DNA of 64,000 nt, taken from Fragilaria crotonensis. Lineage: Eukaryota; Bacillariophyta; Fragilariophyceae; Fragilariales; Fragilariaceae. This document shows, piece after piece, positions 43,056-53,639 of the stretch. Under the pieces are notes generated by a model that did not search any database, was not told the origin of the DNA, and saw nothing but the letters and a program-made list of their open reading frames with translations. The first letter of the stretch is position 1. Each line of letters begins with the position of its first letter. The translations under genes and the position numbers were made by a program. The stretch lies in NCBI GenBank assembly GCA_022925895.1, contig JAKSYS010000012.1, positions 186,001-250,000 on the forward strand, in the 5' to 3' direction.

Positions 43056-43974
43056 CTTGCTTTTGGTTTCGAAGACAACCGGTAAACAGGGATACAAAGT
43101 TGTGACTTCGAGGAAATATGTGCGACAATGAGTGTATTCTTACTTATTTTGTTGCATTACTGCAATGGATGGTAAAAGGGAAAAGGGCACTCGACAATCG
43201 CTTTCTCGTTTGGTGGGCGGAGAATGTGACGGTCGGGAACTCAAAAGTTCAAGTTGGTTCTGATTGATCTTGGAGTACAGTACAAGTACAAGTATCGTAC
43301 TCGGTGTATCTGGTTCAACAAAGCAAGGAGACAGAAGGACCCCAGTACTGAGTACGACAGTACTTGTACCCGCAGTGAAATCCTTTCCATCGCCTGTTCG
43401 ACAGTCGACCGTACAGTACTTGCACCAGGTTCTACTATGCACTATGCACTATGCACTATGAATGATGTGTAATGTGTACCAGGTAGCAGGTACCATGGTA
43501 GCAGGTACTATAGACTTGGTACTCGGAGTACTTGTACCGTAGTATTTTACTTGAGGATAATGAAGGAATCACGCGTCCACCGCAGACCGCAGTCCTGTAC
43601 TAGTACCTGGTACCTGTACCTGGTACCAGGTATGCTTATGCTATACTCGGAGCTCGGAGTACCTGGTATATGATATGGTCAAAGAGTGTATCGTAGGACC
43701 TGGCAATAGAAGAAGCGTATTATTTCCCTGTGATTGCCCCATGCTACAACTGCCTGGTACTACAGTACCAGGTACTGAAGTACAATAACTCCTTCGTACA
43801 GTCGTTTACTCTGAGGATGAATACAGTACGAGTATGACATACCTGCGGTACTTGTACGCAACAGTGGCGCGAACATTTCGACAATTCACAGGAAAGAGAG
43901 TTACATGCATATGTACAAATATATAGTAAACACCTGTTCATGCATATCATTTCAAGAGATGTTTTTATCTCGTT
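43056..43974. repeat. Dense GTAC-palindrome cluster
   Basis: A divergent intergenic tract filled with GTAC-centred words: AGTACAGTACAAGTACAAGT (43273), GGTACTCGGAGTACTTGTAC (43518), TACTAGTACCTGGTACCTGT and GGTACCAGGTA (43598-43631), CTCGGAGCTCGGAGTACCTGG (43650) and ACTACAGTACCAGGTAC (43757). A small microsatellite, ACTATGC repeated, lies at about 43434-43460. No gene is seen. Confidence 0.7.
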
Positions 43975-45325
43975 ATGCCTTCGCTTTCTAGACGACGCGG
44001 GAACCACAATCTTGGTGGGGTTTCTTGGCGCTGGGGTTCAAATGCTCGCCTCTCACTCTGTGGGATATGCTTGCTTGCCTATCTAGCACTACGTGTCTCT
44101 GACGACTATGACTTCGGCGCTACTTCACTTGACGTTGCAATTCACGCACCCTCCGAATCTCAAAGAAGCCTAATTCCTGAAATTGTAGTTACTACCGCCG
44201 CGGCACAGGAAGTTCCAGCGTCGTCCGAAATAGCAGAAAACCAGGATCGTGCAAATGTTGAGCTCAATTCATCGCCCCAGGAACAGGAAGTTCAAGCAGC
44301 GTCAGAATCTCAAGGAGTCCAAGCACCCCCGACGAAGGAATTAAGGCAATCCGACATAATCGGCATGCCACAAATGCCGGCTCCTGGGACTGGGTTCAAG
44401 ACGGGTGACAAGAAGATTTTAGTCGTTTACTCAGGCCCTACTGTTTTGGCAGATCTCGAGGCGGTTCGGCAGCCTGGGTCTCCGTCTAGTGAGCGACTGA
44501 AGGAGCTTTACCGGCTTAATTTTGAATATTTTCTCAAATACGGTGTCCAATGCCGAACTCAGGATACTCTCGTGATGGTCACGGAAGTAGTCCAGCAACG
44601 ATATCAACCTCAAATCGATGCCCTCCACTCCAAGTGCCAGCAACATGGTCACCGAGTCATCATGGCCATTCGCAATAGCACATGCTGGGACCTGGAATCG
44701 GTTCGCCGGGCCATGCACGACGACATTGTGGATCTTAATCTCTACGATTACTTCGTTTACGTCAATTGCGGGACATCTGGCCCTTCGAGACTTTGGGCTG
44801 ACTTGCCTTGGACGGATGTACTCTTGGAAAAGCTCAATGACAAGGTCAAAATGAGTGGCCTTACTTTGAATTGCGGCTCAGCCGATCCGCACCTGCAAAG
44901 CATGGTATACGCACTCGATCGAGAAGGATTACAGATTATCCGTGAATCCGATGCAGTGTTTGAATGCGAAGAGGCACTCAAAACTTTCACGGGACCCCCC
45001 GGATTCACTCATGCGAATGAAGTTGATAAACGGGATCACTTGATTATCAGCCGTTACGAGAGTGGTATGGGCCGGATTTTACTGCAAAAGATTCGGACTC
45101 TCACCGATTGTCCGACCAACAGCGGTGTTTCAGTCGAATGCATCGTCCTGTCAGGCTGATGCAAAGTATAATTCGGATATATGGCTCGTTGAGCGAATGA
45201 AAAAGGAATTCGGGCGAATTCCTCGCTTGGATGAAATGATTTTCTTCAAGGGTTCACGCGTGTTTCCTGATCACCTTGCCGCGGAAATCAACTATACCTT
45301 AGAAGTGAATTGGGAATGGCTGTGA
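43975..45325 (+). CDS. Type II membrane glycosyltransferase-like protein, one frame change
   Basis: The protein has a short basic cytosolic N-terminus, one transmembrane anchor (LSLCGICLLAYLALRV), and a Ser/Glu/Ala-rich stem with repeats of VQAASESQ type. The lumenal domain begins KKILVVYSGPTVLADLEAVR and includes LNFEYFLKYGVQC, ESVRRAMHDDIVDLNLYDYF, VYVNCGTSGPSRLWADLPWT and GLTLNCGSADPHLQSMVYAL. It resembles Golgi proteins of the nucleotide-sugar transferase type common in algae; sugar donor unknown. The frame ends at 45159, but a natural C-terminus continues in another frame from about 45065 (FYCKRFGLSPIVRPTAVFQS, DIWLVERMKKEFGRIPRLDE) to 45325. A single-base change near 45062-45070 is the simplest explanation. 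Confidence 0.6.
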
Positions 45326-45735
45326 TGACGATCTCGGTCAAGCCAGCGATCAAATCATCTGCTATAGAATCCGTGGGACGGCGTCGGGCAAACATGATTT
45401 TGATTGATGGAGTTTAGGTCGAGCTAGCTAACGAGTCACTCCAAAATCCTTTCATTACCCGTTTTCTTTTCTACCGGTACGCCAAGGTACTTGTTGCTGA
45501 CCACTGTGCGCATAGGAAAGAAAACTGGAAGTATGTTCATTTACAGTGGTACTTGTTCCTTGTATCATTGTACAGAGAATTCACTACTGGTACTGTTTAC
45601 TAGTCAAGATCGCGACACACCAAGTCCACCTTGTTGGACAGACGTCAGTCTTGTTATTTGAAAATGACATGCGAATCAATTACTGTTGTCGTAGGTTGTT
45701 GTGTGAATTGTGAAAAGATCAACGGACTTGAGGCG
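45326..45735. other. Intergenic, no feature recognised
   Basis: No gene or repeat is supported. The open frame of the next gene extends upstream to 45631, but the likely start is the ATG at 45736. Confidence 0.4.
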
Positions 45736-46431
45736 ATGATGATGACGAAGTTCCGCAACATCCTTATCTCTGCGCTTGCAGCTGTTGCATGTGTTGCACT
45801 GTTATCATCTGATCTCAGCAGAACTGGTGGTACTAACAGTAGAGTCAACATTTTTGTTGCGGCGTGGAGTTTGCCAAATGCCGATACCATTGTTTCTGCG
45901 ACGCCAAGGAGTCGAGCTCAATTTCTGCAACAAAGTGTTGCAGCAGCAGGATTAATTGTGTTGGGATCATCGACGATTTCGGTTGCTTCGTCTTCCGCTG
46001 CTGCTGCAGACGTCACCGAGAACAAGCTTGTGAATCTGAGTGACGCCGACTTGAAAGAGATTGTTCGAAAAGATGTTGTTGATCACAAGTTCTTGACAAA
46101 TGGAAAGTTGACGCGAACCATTTACGACGAATCAGCCACGTTCACCGATGAGATTGATACGTACACGATGGACAAGTGGATTGTGGGAACCCAAAAACTC
46201 TTTGTGGGAGACAAGTCGCGTGTCGATTTGGTGGGAGATATTGACGTGACTCGCGACCGCGTCGAATTCCGATTCGATGAAGATCTCATGTTTAACATTC
46301 CGTTCAAGCCTGTCGTCACTTTAACTGGCAAGGTTGTGTTGCAACGATCTCCTGATACAGGGCTCATCACGTCATACCAAGAGTTTTGGGATCAAGACGT
46401 CGCGAGCGTCTTGAAGTCAGCCAAATTCTGA
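45736..46431 (+). CDS. DUF2358-like (NTF2-fold) protein with organelle presequence
   Basis: The start at the triple ATG (45736) gives MMMTKFRNILISALAAVACV, a signal-like segment, then SRAQFLQQSVAAAGLIVLGS, a second hydrophobic segment ending in Ala-rich sequence, suggesting plastid lumen or membrane targeting. The domain begins LVNLSDADLKEIVRKDVVDH and contains LTRTIYDESATFTDEIDTY, FRFDEDLMFNIPFKPVVTLT and a closing GLITSYQEFWDQDVASVL. This order (helix, SIYDE-like turn, beta strands, YxExWD end) matches DUF2358, a family of NTF2-like proteins in plastid lineages with unknown function. The gene is uninterrupted. Confidence 0.65.
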   Translation: MMMTKFRNILISALAAVACVALLSSDLSRTGGTNSRVNIFVAAWSLPNADTIVSATPRSRAQFLQQSVAAAGLIVLGSSTISVASSSAAAADVTENKLVNLSDADLKEIVRKDVVDHKFLTNGKLTRTIYDESATFTDEIDTYTMDKWIVGTQKLFVGDKSRVDLVGDIDVTRDRVEFRFDEDLMFNIPFKPVVTLTGKVVLQRSPDTGLITSYQEFWDQDVASVLKSAKF

Positions 46432-46674
46432 CTACCCATGCGCAAAATAGACAACAGCATCGCTGAGCACTACAACAACATGTACTGAAGTATGGATTAG
46501 TCAACGCAAAATATAGAACATTTAGTGATCATTCTATTCATCATTATACAACCCCAGATAATAATGACTTGCTGCCTTCCATCACCGAAAGTGCATTTGG
46601 AGGCGGAACGCAAAGCAGGTGTGCGCAGGAGCTTGCGCAAGGAACAGCACATGAGTTAAGCAAGATTGCATATC

Positions 46675-46965
46675 TTACACTTGCACCCCCATCGCAGGCG
46701 AAACTTGAGGTGGAGCGTAGTCTCCCCCAACATCGTCTCCGTTGGCGCCCGCATACGGATCTCCTACGAAATTGCCATCATCTGTCAATTTGGCCAGACG
46801 TCGTTGGCGTTGTCGATCTTGAGCTCGCTTGGCACGAAAGTAGTTTCCAATGCAGAGGACAGTGATGAAGCCGACTAAAAATGCCGTGAAGCAAATCGCC
46901 TGATGACGGATTGTGTGAGAAGTATATAAATCCAATGACGCAGAGAAAACAACTTCAAACGACAT
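46675..46965 (-). CDS. Small single-pass membrane protein, unknown
   Basis: A 96-residue open frame begins at the ATG at 46963-46965. It has one hydrophobic helix (AICFTAFLVGFITVLCIGNY) followed by a strongly basic stretch (FRAKRAQDRQRQRRLAKL) and an acidic Gly/Asp-rich tail ending PQVSPAMGVQV. This topology (stop-transfer after the helix) is coherent for a real protein. No family is recognised. An intron in the first 20 codons is possible, because CCGTCATCAG precedes the helix. Confidence 0.5.
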   Translation of the reverse strand: MSFEVVFSASLDLYTSHTIRHQAICFTAFLVGFITVLCIGNYFRAKRAQDRQRQRRLAKLTDDGNFVGDPYAGANGDDVGGDYAPPQVSPAMGVQV

Positions 46966-48205
46966 GGAAAGGCCATAAATTCAGGAACGATTCCGTGGTC
47001 CAGCCAGAATCTCGGAGCAGTGACGCCCACGGCTCATACGCTCATGCAATCACCTGGTCGGTGGCGTGTTTTCGATCGAGAAGTTGGAAATTTGAAATCC
47101 GAGTATTTCAATGTTCCATTTATGCACAGTACCCGTATTTCCATGGCAAAAGAATATAACCTCTGGCAGCGAATCCGAAACATCCCAACAACGGTGAAAC
47201 AACGTCAACCTACCAAAATCACTTCCACCAAAGATCGTCCTCGTGATCGATAAGTCATTTTTGTGTTTCAATGGCGGCAATCGAGAACGCAGAAGATGAT
47301 GCTGAGCCTTGGATCGATAGCAATTGGCAGCCTACGGTTGTTTGATAAAAGGCACGTTCCGTTCCGTAACGAAGATTACTTCGGCGTAGTAGTAGCCTGA
47401 CCCGCTTCTATGCACACAGAGGAAACTCTCGAAGGTTGTATAACTAGCGGATCAGATCAGACCAAGGACAGTATCGCAAAAAATGCAGGCTAAAGAGTGC
47501 AAGAATACGGTAACAAAGTGGCGTAACGATTGAGATCCGTCAATGTCAACGTCGACGCGACAGCACAGCTTCACGTTTCCACCTGCTGTCCCTGAAATGG
47601 AAGGCACTGTGCGGGGAACGAAATGTGTGTCTGGTTGTACAGTTCTTGAACTGCGTATGTAGAGAGCCGACTGGGAGATTCCAGCATGTTGCCACCAAGA
47701 CATGTATTCAAAACCTCCTATCACATACGTTTGAGTCGTCGCTGTTCAGTATATGCGGTAATTATAAACTCAGTACATGAATATTTTTAAAGAGAGTGCT
47801 TCGAAGTATATAGAGTAGAGGTGTGAATAAACGCATACCGCCTCAAGGTTTCAGGTTTCAGGCGGGAGGCGGGCAATGACATCAAGCAACAGTAGAGAAT
47901 CCTACTGCACCTGGAGCACAGTACACCAATGACCAGCTACTGTACTACTGGTACTTGTACACCAGATCCAGATTACTTGTCTCACCGTCTCTCACCCAAC
48001 ACCGCCCAACTACTGGTATGTACACTTCGTAACTGGTACTAGTACGTGCACTAGTACTTGTACCTGGTATGATACTGGAGAACGAACTCTACGTCATACG
48101 GAGTACGGAATAGTGCAGAAGAGCGAAAGCTACCGGTACTATGTTATCTACTACTATGTCATTATGCATGAGAGCGAACGCTACAATGAAGTACTATTAT
48201 CGTTC
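46966..48205. other. Intergenic; GTAC words at 47930-48090
   Basis: Frames at 47020-47253 and 47452-47724 lack any recognised domain. From 47930 GTAC words are dense (TACTGTACTACTGGTACTTG, GGTACTAGTACGTGCACTAG, ATACGGAGTACGG). Nothing else is supported. Confidence 0.45.
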
Positions 48206-49316
48206 CTAAACAGCTTCCAACCGATACATATCATTACGTTTCTGCGCCGCCGTTGGAATCGATTGTCGCATCGATGCCACTTTTTCCAAATCCAAATCAC
48301 ACATCACCAACGCCTCGTGCTCATCGCAGGTGGCCAGCACCTCACCCCACGGCGACACGGCCGTCGAATGACCCCATGCTGTATACGGAGGATACGGACT
48401 GGATGAAGGAGACGAAACGACCCGGGCGGGAGACGCCGTGAGGACAAAGCATTGGTTGTCGACGGCGCGGGCACGTTGCAACAATTCCCAATGCGCAGGA
48501 CCTGTTGTGAGGTTGAATGCGCCGGGGAAGATTAATATATTACATTTGTATTTTTTCGTGAGCAACAGAGAGTATTCTGGGAAACGTATGTCGTAGCTAG
48601 CGGGATCGTCGATGTAAGATACACGTTTGTTACAACATCAGAGTTTGCAACGGAATCACTCACCAGATACCGACACCAATCATTCCAAATTCGTCACCAC
48701 CATCAAAGGCAGTCATGGTATCCCCTGGACTGAGCGTGTCGCTCTCCTTGAATCGAATCCCCCCTGGGACGTCAATATCAAAGAGGTGCACCTTTCGATG
48801 CTTGGCTACGACGGTCCCTGCCTTATCAAAAACCAAGCAGGTATTGTATATCTTTCCACCGTCAATCTCAGGAATGGATCCTCCGACAATGATCATTTGA
48901 AGCTTCTGCGCAAGATCCTGCAACAGCTTGGCCGAGGGTGACGACTGTGACAGATCACAGTCTTCGACCCTAGCACCGATGCTTGGTAACACTTCGGCAT
49001 AGTCTGCAAAGGCAGCGGTAGCATATGGGCCATTCCAAATTTCAGGTAAAACAGCAAGCTGCGCTCCTTTATCGGCAGCTCGCGTCAAATACGACGATGC
49101 AGTCTCATGATTCACTGCCTTGTCGTTACTGACTGGAAACTGGCAAAGTGCGACTTTGGCGGCTTTCATTGCGCTACAGGCTGCGACCTTGTTGAGGTGC
49201 GTGACAGTCGAAGTCGTGAAATGACGACCACTAGGGATTCGACGAATAATGAAGGCAGTAGCGATGTTGCTAGACAGGAGAAGCGCCAAGGGATGGCAAC
49301 TAAATCTCATTGTCAT
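48206..49316 (-). CDS. Carbon-nitrogen hydrolase, omega-amidase (NIT2-like)
   Basis: Omega-amidase hydrolyses alpha-ketoglutaramate and alpha-ketosuccinamate to the keto acids and ammonia. Exon 1 (48664-49316) has a presequence rich in Arg/Ser/Thr (mitochondrial or plastid), then the nitrilase fold: KVALCQFPVSNDK, the catalytic Glu in LAVLPEIWNGPY, and the catalytic Lys in VAKHRKVHLFDIDVPGGIRF. Exon 2 (48206-48596) continues YDIRFPEYSLLLTKKYKCN, ILIFPGAFNLTTGPAHWELL and WGHSTAVSPWGEVLA. The intron 48597-48663 (GTGAGT, CTAG) lies inside the nucleophile Cys codon (TG|C): joined, it reads IGVGICYDIRFPE, the canonical active site. The two exons account for the whole catalytic triad. The start at 49314-49316 is the first ATG. 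Confidence 0.93.
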
Positions 49317-49920
49317 TCCTGGCTCCCATGAAAATCATCAAATCAACATCATATGATTGACGGTGGGTTCCTGTCAGTACGTGGTACTACTATCCGTCTT
49401 TTCGTACAGTATGCATACTCCAGTACCACATAGCGTGGAGTAGAACTGTGGAACTGTTTGCTACTAGGAAGTACTCCAGAGTCCAGAGTACCTGGTATGG
49501 AGTACTCCGCAGTACGAGTACATACAATACTCTTGTCCCGTACTGTGTGTGGGTATGTCATACTCGATACTGGAGTACTCGGCCTACCATGTCCGCAGCT
49601 TATTGCACAGTACTACCTGGTAGTACCTCTACTCGGAGTACTTGTACAGTAGGTGCGAATCTCTAATCAATTAGTTGTAGAGCTCTACTATCGTATGATG
49701 CCTTGGACCTAGAGGAGAGGTGTCTCTATTGGAGCATCAATCAGAAGGAAACAACTGGGGGCAGTACAGCTCGAATACTGCAGGAAGAGGGAGGACTTGG
49801 ATGAAAACGCTGCACTACAAGAACCAGAGGAAACCTAGGGTTTCGATCGCAAGTCGAGGCTTGCGGGAATAGCGAACTTCGAACACGCTACCTTGTTGCT
49901 ACCTAGACGCTCACCTTACC
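49317..49920. repeat. GTAC-palindrome cluster
   Basis: Gap between two minus-strand genes, dense from 49375 to 49650 with words such as GTACAGTATGCATACTCCAG, AGAGTACCTGGTATGGAGTAC, CGCAGTACGAGTACATAC, GGAGTACTCGGC, and ACTCGGAGTACTTGTACAGT. The last 250 bases are ordinary 3' flank of the threonine dehydratase gene. Confidence 0.65.
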
Positions 49921-51930
49921 TCATTTTTGCTTCGAGTTCAGCAAGAATTGCTCATATACCGGATTATTCGTCTCTTCAACGTAATTGTAGCCAAGAGTCG
50001 ACAGCGATTCGAGAAATCGTTTGTCGCAGGAGTCTGGAACTTGTATTCCTACCAAAACACGTCCGAAATCATCTCCGTGGTTTCTATAGTGAAACAGAGA
50101 CACATTCCAGTCAATTTCCAAGCTCAGCAAGAATCGTTGCAGCGCACCGGGACTTTCGGGAAAATCAAAGCGAAAGAGTCGTTCGTGAGGAACCACAGAA
50201 CGACCACCTGACATGTGGCGAATGTGCACTTTTGCCAATTCGTTGTGCGTCAAATCGGTGCAAGGAAAGTTGTGCTCTCTCAATTTCGACATGACACCTT
50301 CAAAGTCATTTTCAATGGTCGCGACCGGCTGGAAGCTGATCAAAATATCAGCATTGCCTTCACTTTCATAACGATATGAGAATTCAGTCACATTACGAGG
50401 CCAAATCATGGAATAGAGATTGCGGAACGACCCCGGAGTTTCAGGAATTGTCACGGCCAACGTCTTTTCAGACTCATCCGCACGCTCGGAGACGAAACGC
50501 AATCGATCAAAGTCCATGTTAGCACCAGACGTAATGGCAACGAGAGTTTGGCCCGTAATGTTACGCTCTTCAACATACTTCTTCATACCAGCCACCGCAA
50601 GTGCACCAGCAGGTTCCAGCACGACACGTGCATCATTGTAGCTGAGCTTGATGGCATTGCAGATTTGGTCGGTATCAACCGTGATCATTTCATCCACCAG
50701 CTGACTGCAGATGCGGAAGGTTTCCGTACCGATCGTCTTGACGGCCGCTCCATCTGCAAATAGACCAACTGAATCGAGAGTTACGACTCTATTTTGCTTA
50801 ATGGATTCAGTCATGCCGGCCGCATCTGCAGCTTCGACACCAATAATCCGGACATTGGGTCGAACACGTTTGACATAGGCAGCGATACCTGCCAGCATGC
50901 CACCTCCGCCGCAGCAGACAAAAATAGCATCGAGTGGACGACTCACACATTCCTTAAGGATTTCCATTCCTAACAATAGTGTCAGAATCTGAAACGACGT
51001 CAGGGTAGATTATTCTCAACCGCTTTTCAACTCACCAATCGTTCCCTGCCCTGCAATGACATAAGGATCGTCGAATGGATGAATCATTGCCATACTCTCT
51101 TCCTTCATCAACCTATACGCTTCGGCTGCTGCTTCGTCATAGTTATTACCAAAGAGTCTCACTTCTACAGTTGGTCCTCCATGAGTCCTGACGGCATTGA
51201 CCTTGATCAATGGCGTGGCCAGCGGCATGACAATGACGGCCCGACATCCCAACATGCGTGCCGACATGGCGACACCTTGAGCGTGGTTGCCAGCACTGCA
51301 GGCGACCACTCCTCGTTCCAAATCAGCCTGCGTCAAATGCGCCATTTTGTTGTAAGCACCGCGAACTTTGAAGGAAAAGACAGGCTGTGTGTCTTCGCGT
51401 TTGAGTAAGACTGTATTTTTTAAATGCTGAAGTGAGAGGGAAAAAGATAGGAGTATGTGAGTTTTGGGAGCGGCAAGGCAAGGTCTGCAAGGGGAATGTT
51501 GGTACAGTATTCTTACAGCACTTAGGTTCTTGGCATGTTGCAAATCAGTTTCAATGGCGGCTTCGTAGACGCGAGCGTTCAAGATTTTGCTCAAATATCC
51601 AATGGCATGCTCCTTGGCATTGAGCAAGACTGGTTTGGTTTCCATGTTGTAGTCCTTGCTGTTCCGGTCAACGGCAGGAAACGAAACGAATTCAGAGGAG
51701 GCATCACCATTCTCGTCAAAAGCGTACTGGTTGCTGGACGACGCGGAAAACGATGCAGAGGAAGATAATTGTGAACTACTCATCTCCACACGTGGGTCCT
51801 CAGTGTAATCTTCCAACGACGACGATTTGAAGTAGCGCACGCAGGTTGCTGCCGTCAATGGTTTACTAGTAGCGCTGCTCCTTGTCTGGACGAGCCGCAA
51901 GAAGGAGCGTTGGGAAAGAGCGGACAACAT
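49921..51930 (-). CDS. ilvA: Threonine dehydratase (threonine deaminase), 3 exons
   Basis: PLP enzyme giving 2-oxobutanoate from threonine, the first step of isoleucine synthesis. Exon 1 (51517-51930) holds a presequence (MLSALSQRSFLRLVQTRSS) and the start of the catalytic domain. Intron 51427-51516 (GTAAGA, TTCAG) leads to exon 2 (51036-51426) with LLKREDTQPVFSFKVRGAYN (PLP Lys) and ACSAGNHAQGVAMSARML. Intron 50970-51035 (GTGAGT, TTAG) joins AGQGTI to GMEILKE. Exon 3 (49921-50969) has the Gly-rich PLP loop FVCCGGGGMLAGIAAY, then LEPAGALAVAGMKKY, and two C-terminal ACT-like regulatory domains (FPESPGALQRFL in the second). Two such domains indicate the biosynthetic, isoleucine-inhibited form. 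A plastid location is likely. Confidence 0.95.
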
Positions 51931-52712
51931 CTTCGGCTTGCTTTGTCTTTGATTAGGATCGTGACTAACACACTAACACAGAATGTGACCAGTTAAGACC
52001 AGAGTACTTACGAGTGCCTCGTATGTAATGAGGCGACGGTGCAACGTGACGGTAGTTGAGTGTTACTCGGAGTACTTGACTCAATATCGTTGAACCTCCG
52101 TAGTTCTGCGATGGAGTTCAACAATTCAAAAACTTTAGGAAATATTGAAAACTATTCTCTCTAGAGTCGACTCGGAGTAGTGTCTAGTCTCTGGTCTCTT
52201 GAGTAATAATCTTAGAGAACAACCATGCAGCACCACTGTCGAGGCTTGAGGATTGCGCAGTTGAATATAGAAGATAGTTTGCGTTTGAAGAAAATCAGGA
52301 TTTGCCGACATAGTATGTGAGTTACTGAATACTCCAGTATGTACAGTACATATAATGATGTTCAAAACTTTGACAGTCCGTCACTGGAAACTTGATGGTG
52401 ATGGTCGGACGTGGGCAGAGGACCGATGCTGTCATTTCAGGATTCAGGTACAGTAGGTAATGAGTCCAACCCAGGTCTTATCGGAGTATTCTCAATTCTC
52501 AATAGTAGTATGTAGTATCTACTATCTACTACGGTAGTAGCATGTCCGTGTCTGCTACTCCGCGTACCGGTACATTGTACCATACTTGTCCTGCTGACTA
52601 CTGACCTACTCGGCACTCGGCACAGGACACCAGACACGGGACACGCAAAGTCCACCGAGGCAATTCTGCTTCATTTCGACGATGGCCAAGAAGTCAGGAT
52701 CTACAAACATAT
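51931..52712. other. Intergenic with GTAC words (52050-52590)
   Basis: No gene. Words such as TTACTCGGAGTACTTGAC (52051), CCAGTATGTACAGTACATA (52333), GTATCTACTATCTACTACGG (52512) and GCGTACCGGTACATTGTACC (52562) are clustered between the threonine dehydratase start and the 3' end of pantothenate synthetase. Confidence 0.5.
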
Positions 52713-53600
52713 CTATTTCAACACAATATTATCAATTAGGCGCACAGATCCTACTTTGGTTGCCAAGGAGATCACAGCTCCATCATTACCGACCGTCTCC
52801 AGTGGTCGCATGGTCTCTCTATTATCGACCGTCACGTATTGTATTTCCTTGACGAGCGGCTCTTCCTTTAGCACTGAAATGACAGCATTCTGCAACTCCA
52901 ATGCCGCAACACTTGATGCCGTCGCTGCTCGGGATCGCCACAGTTCGCGTGCTTTGCAAAGTGCTTTATACAGGACAGGAGCGCTAGCTCGTTCGTCTGC
53001 GGTGAGATAGGCATTCCGACTCGACATGGCCAAGCCATCTGCTTCGCGGATTGTATCCATAATCACGACTTGCACTGGTATATTCAAATCTTGGACGATA
53101 CGATGGATCAGACAACATTGTGCGGCATCCTTCTGACCAAAGTAAGCACGCGTCGGTTGAACAATGTTGAAGAGCTTCGTCACAATGGTTGCAACACCAC
53201 GAAAGTGACCGGGGCGAGCCCTTCCTTCGGAAATGTCGTTGAATCCTTCCGGATCGACGTATGTGACGTGATGCGGTCCATATAGAGTGCTTGGATCCGA
53301 CGGAACGAACAAGTGGTCCACCCCTAATTCGTCCAACAATGCCGTGTCTTGATCCAGTTGTCGTGGATACTTGTCAAGATCATCAGTTGGTGCAAACTGG
53401 GTTGGATTGACAAAGATACTGCAAACTACAACGTCATTGTGACGACGCGCTTCTTTCAAAAGACTAGCATGTCCTTCATGCAGTGCGCCCATGGTTGGTA
53501 CGAAACCTATGGTTCTGCCGTTAACGGATTGTCGTGCGGATCGAATCGAGTCGAGTGAACGATGAATGATGAGCCGAGATGTAGCTTTACTGACACTCAT
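52713..53600 (-). CDS. panC: Pantothenate synthetase
   Basis: Condenses pantoate and beta-alanine with ATP to give pantothenate (vitamin B5). The 295-residue single-exon protein has the usual family length. It contains TIGFVPTMGALHEGHASLL (the HxGH nucleotide motif), VVCSIFVNPTQFAPTDDLDK, GHFRGVATIVTKLFNIVQPT, AYFGQKDAAQCCLI and EADGLAMSSRNAYL (ATP-loop block). The start at 53598-53600 is an ATG with SVSKATSRLI as a short N-terminus. No clear targeting peptide is present, suggesting a cytosolic enzyme. The gene is intact and lies next to a repeat island. Confidence 0.96.
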   Translation of the reverse strand: MSVSKATSRLIIHRSLDSIRSARQSVNGRTIGFVPTMGALHEGHASLLKEARRHNDVVVCSIFVNPTQFAPTDDLDKYPRQLDQDTALLDELGVDHLFVPSDPSTLYGPHHVTYVDPEGFNDISEGRARPGHFRGVATIVTKLFNIVQPTRAYFGQKDAAQCCLIHRIVQDLNIPVQVVIMDTIREADGLAMSSRNAYLTADERASAPVLYKALCKARELWRSRAATASSVAALELQNAVISVLKEEPLVKEIQYVTVDNRETMRPLETVGNDGAVISLATKVGSVRLIDNIVLK

Positions 53601-53639
53601 CGCCGCTGACGGGGTACATTACTAGCGGTAGAGTCAGAT

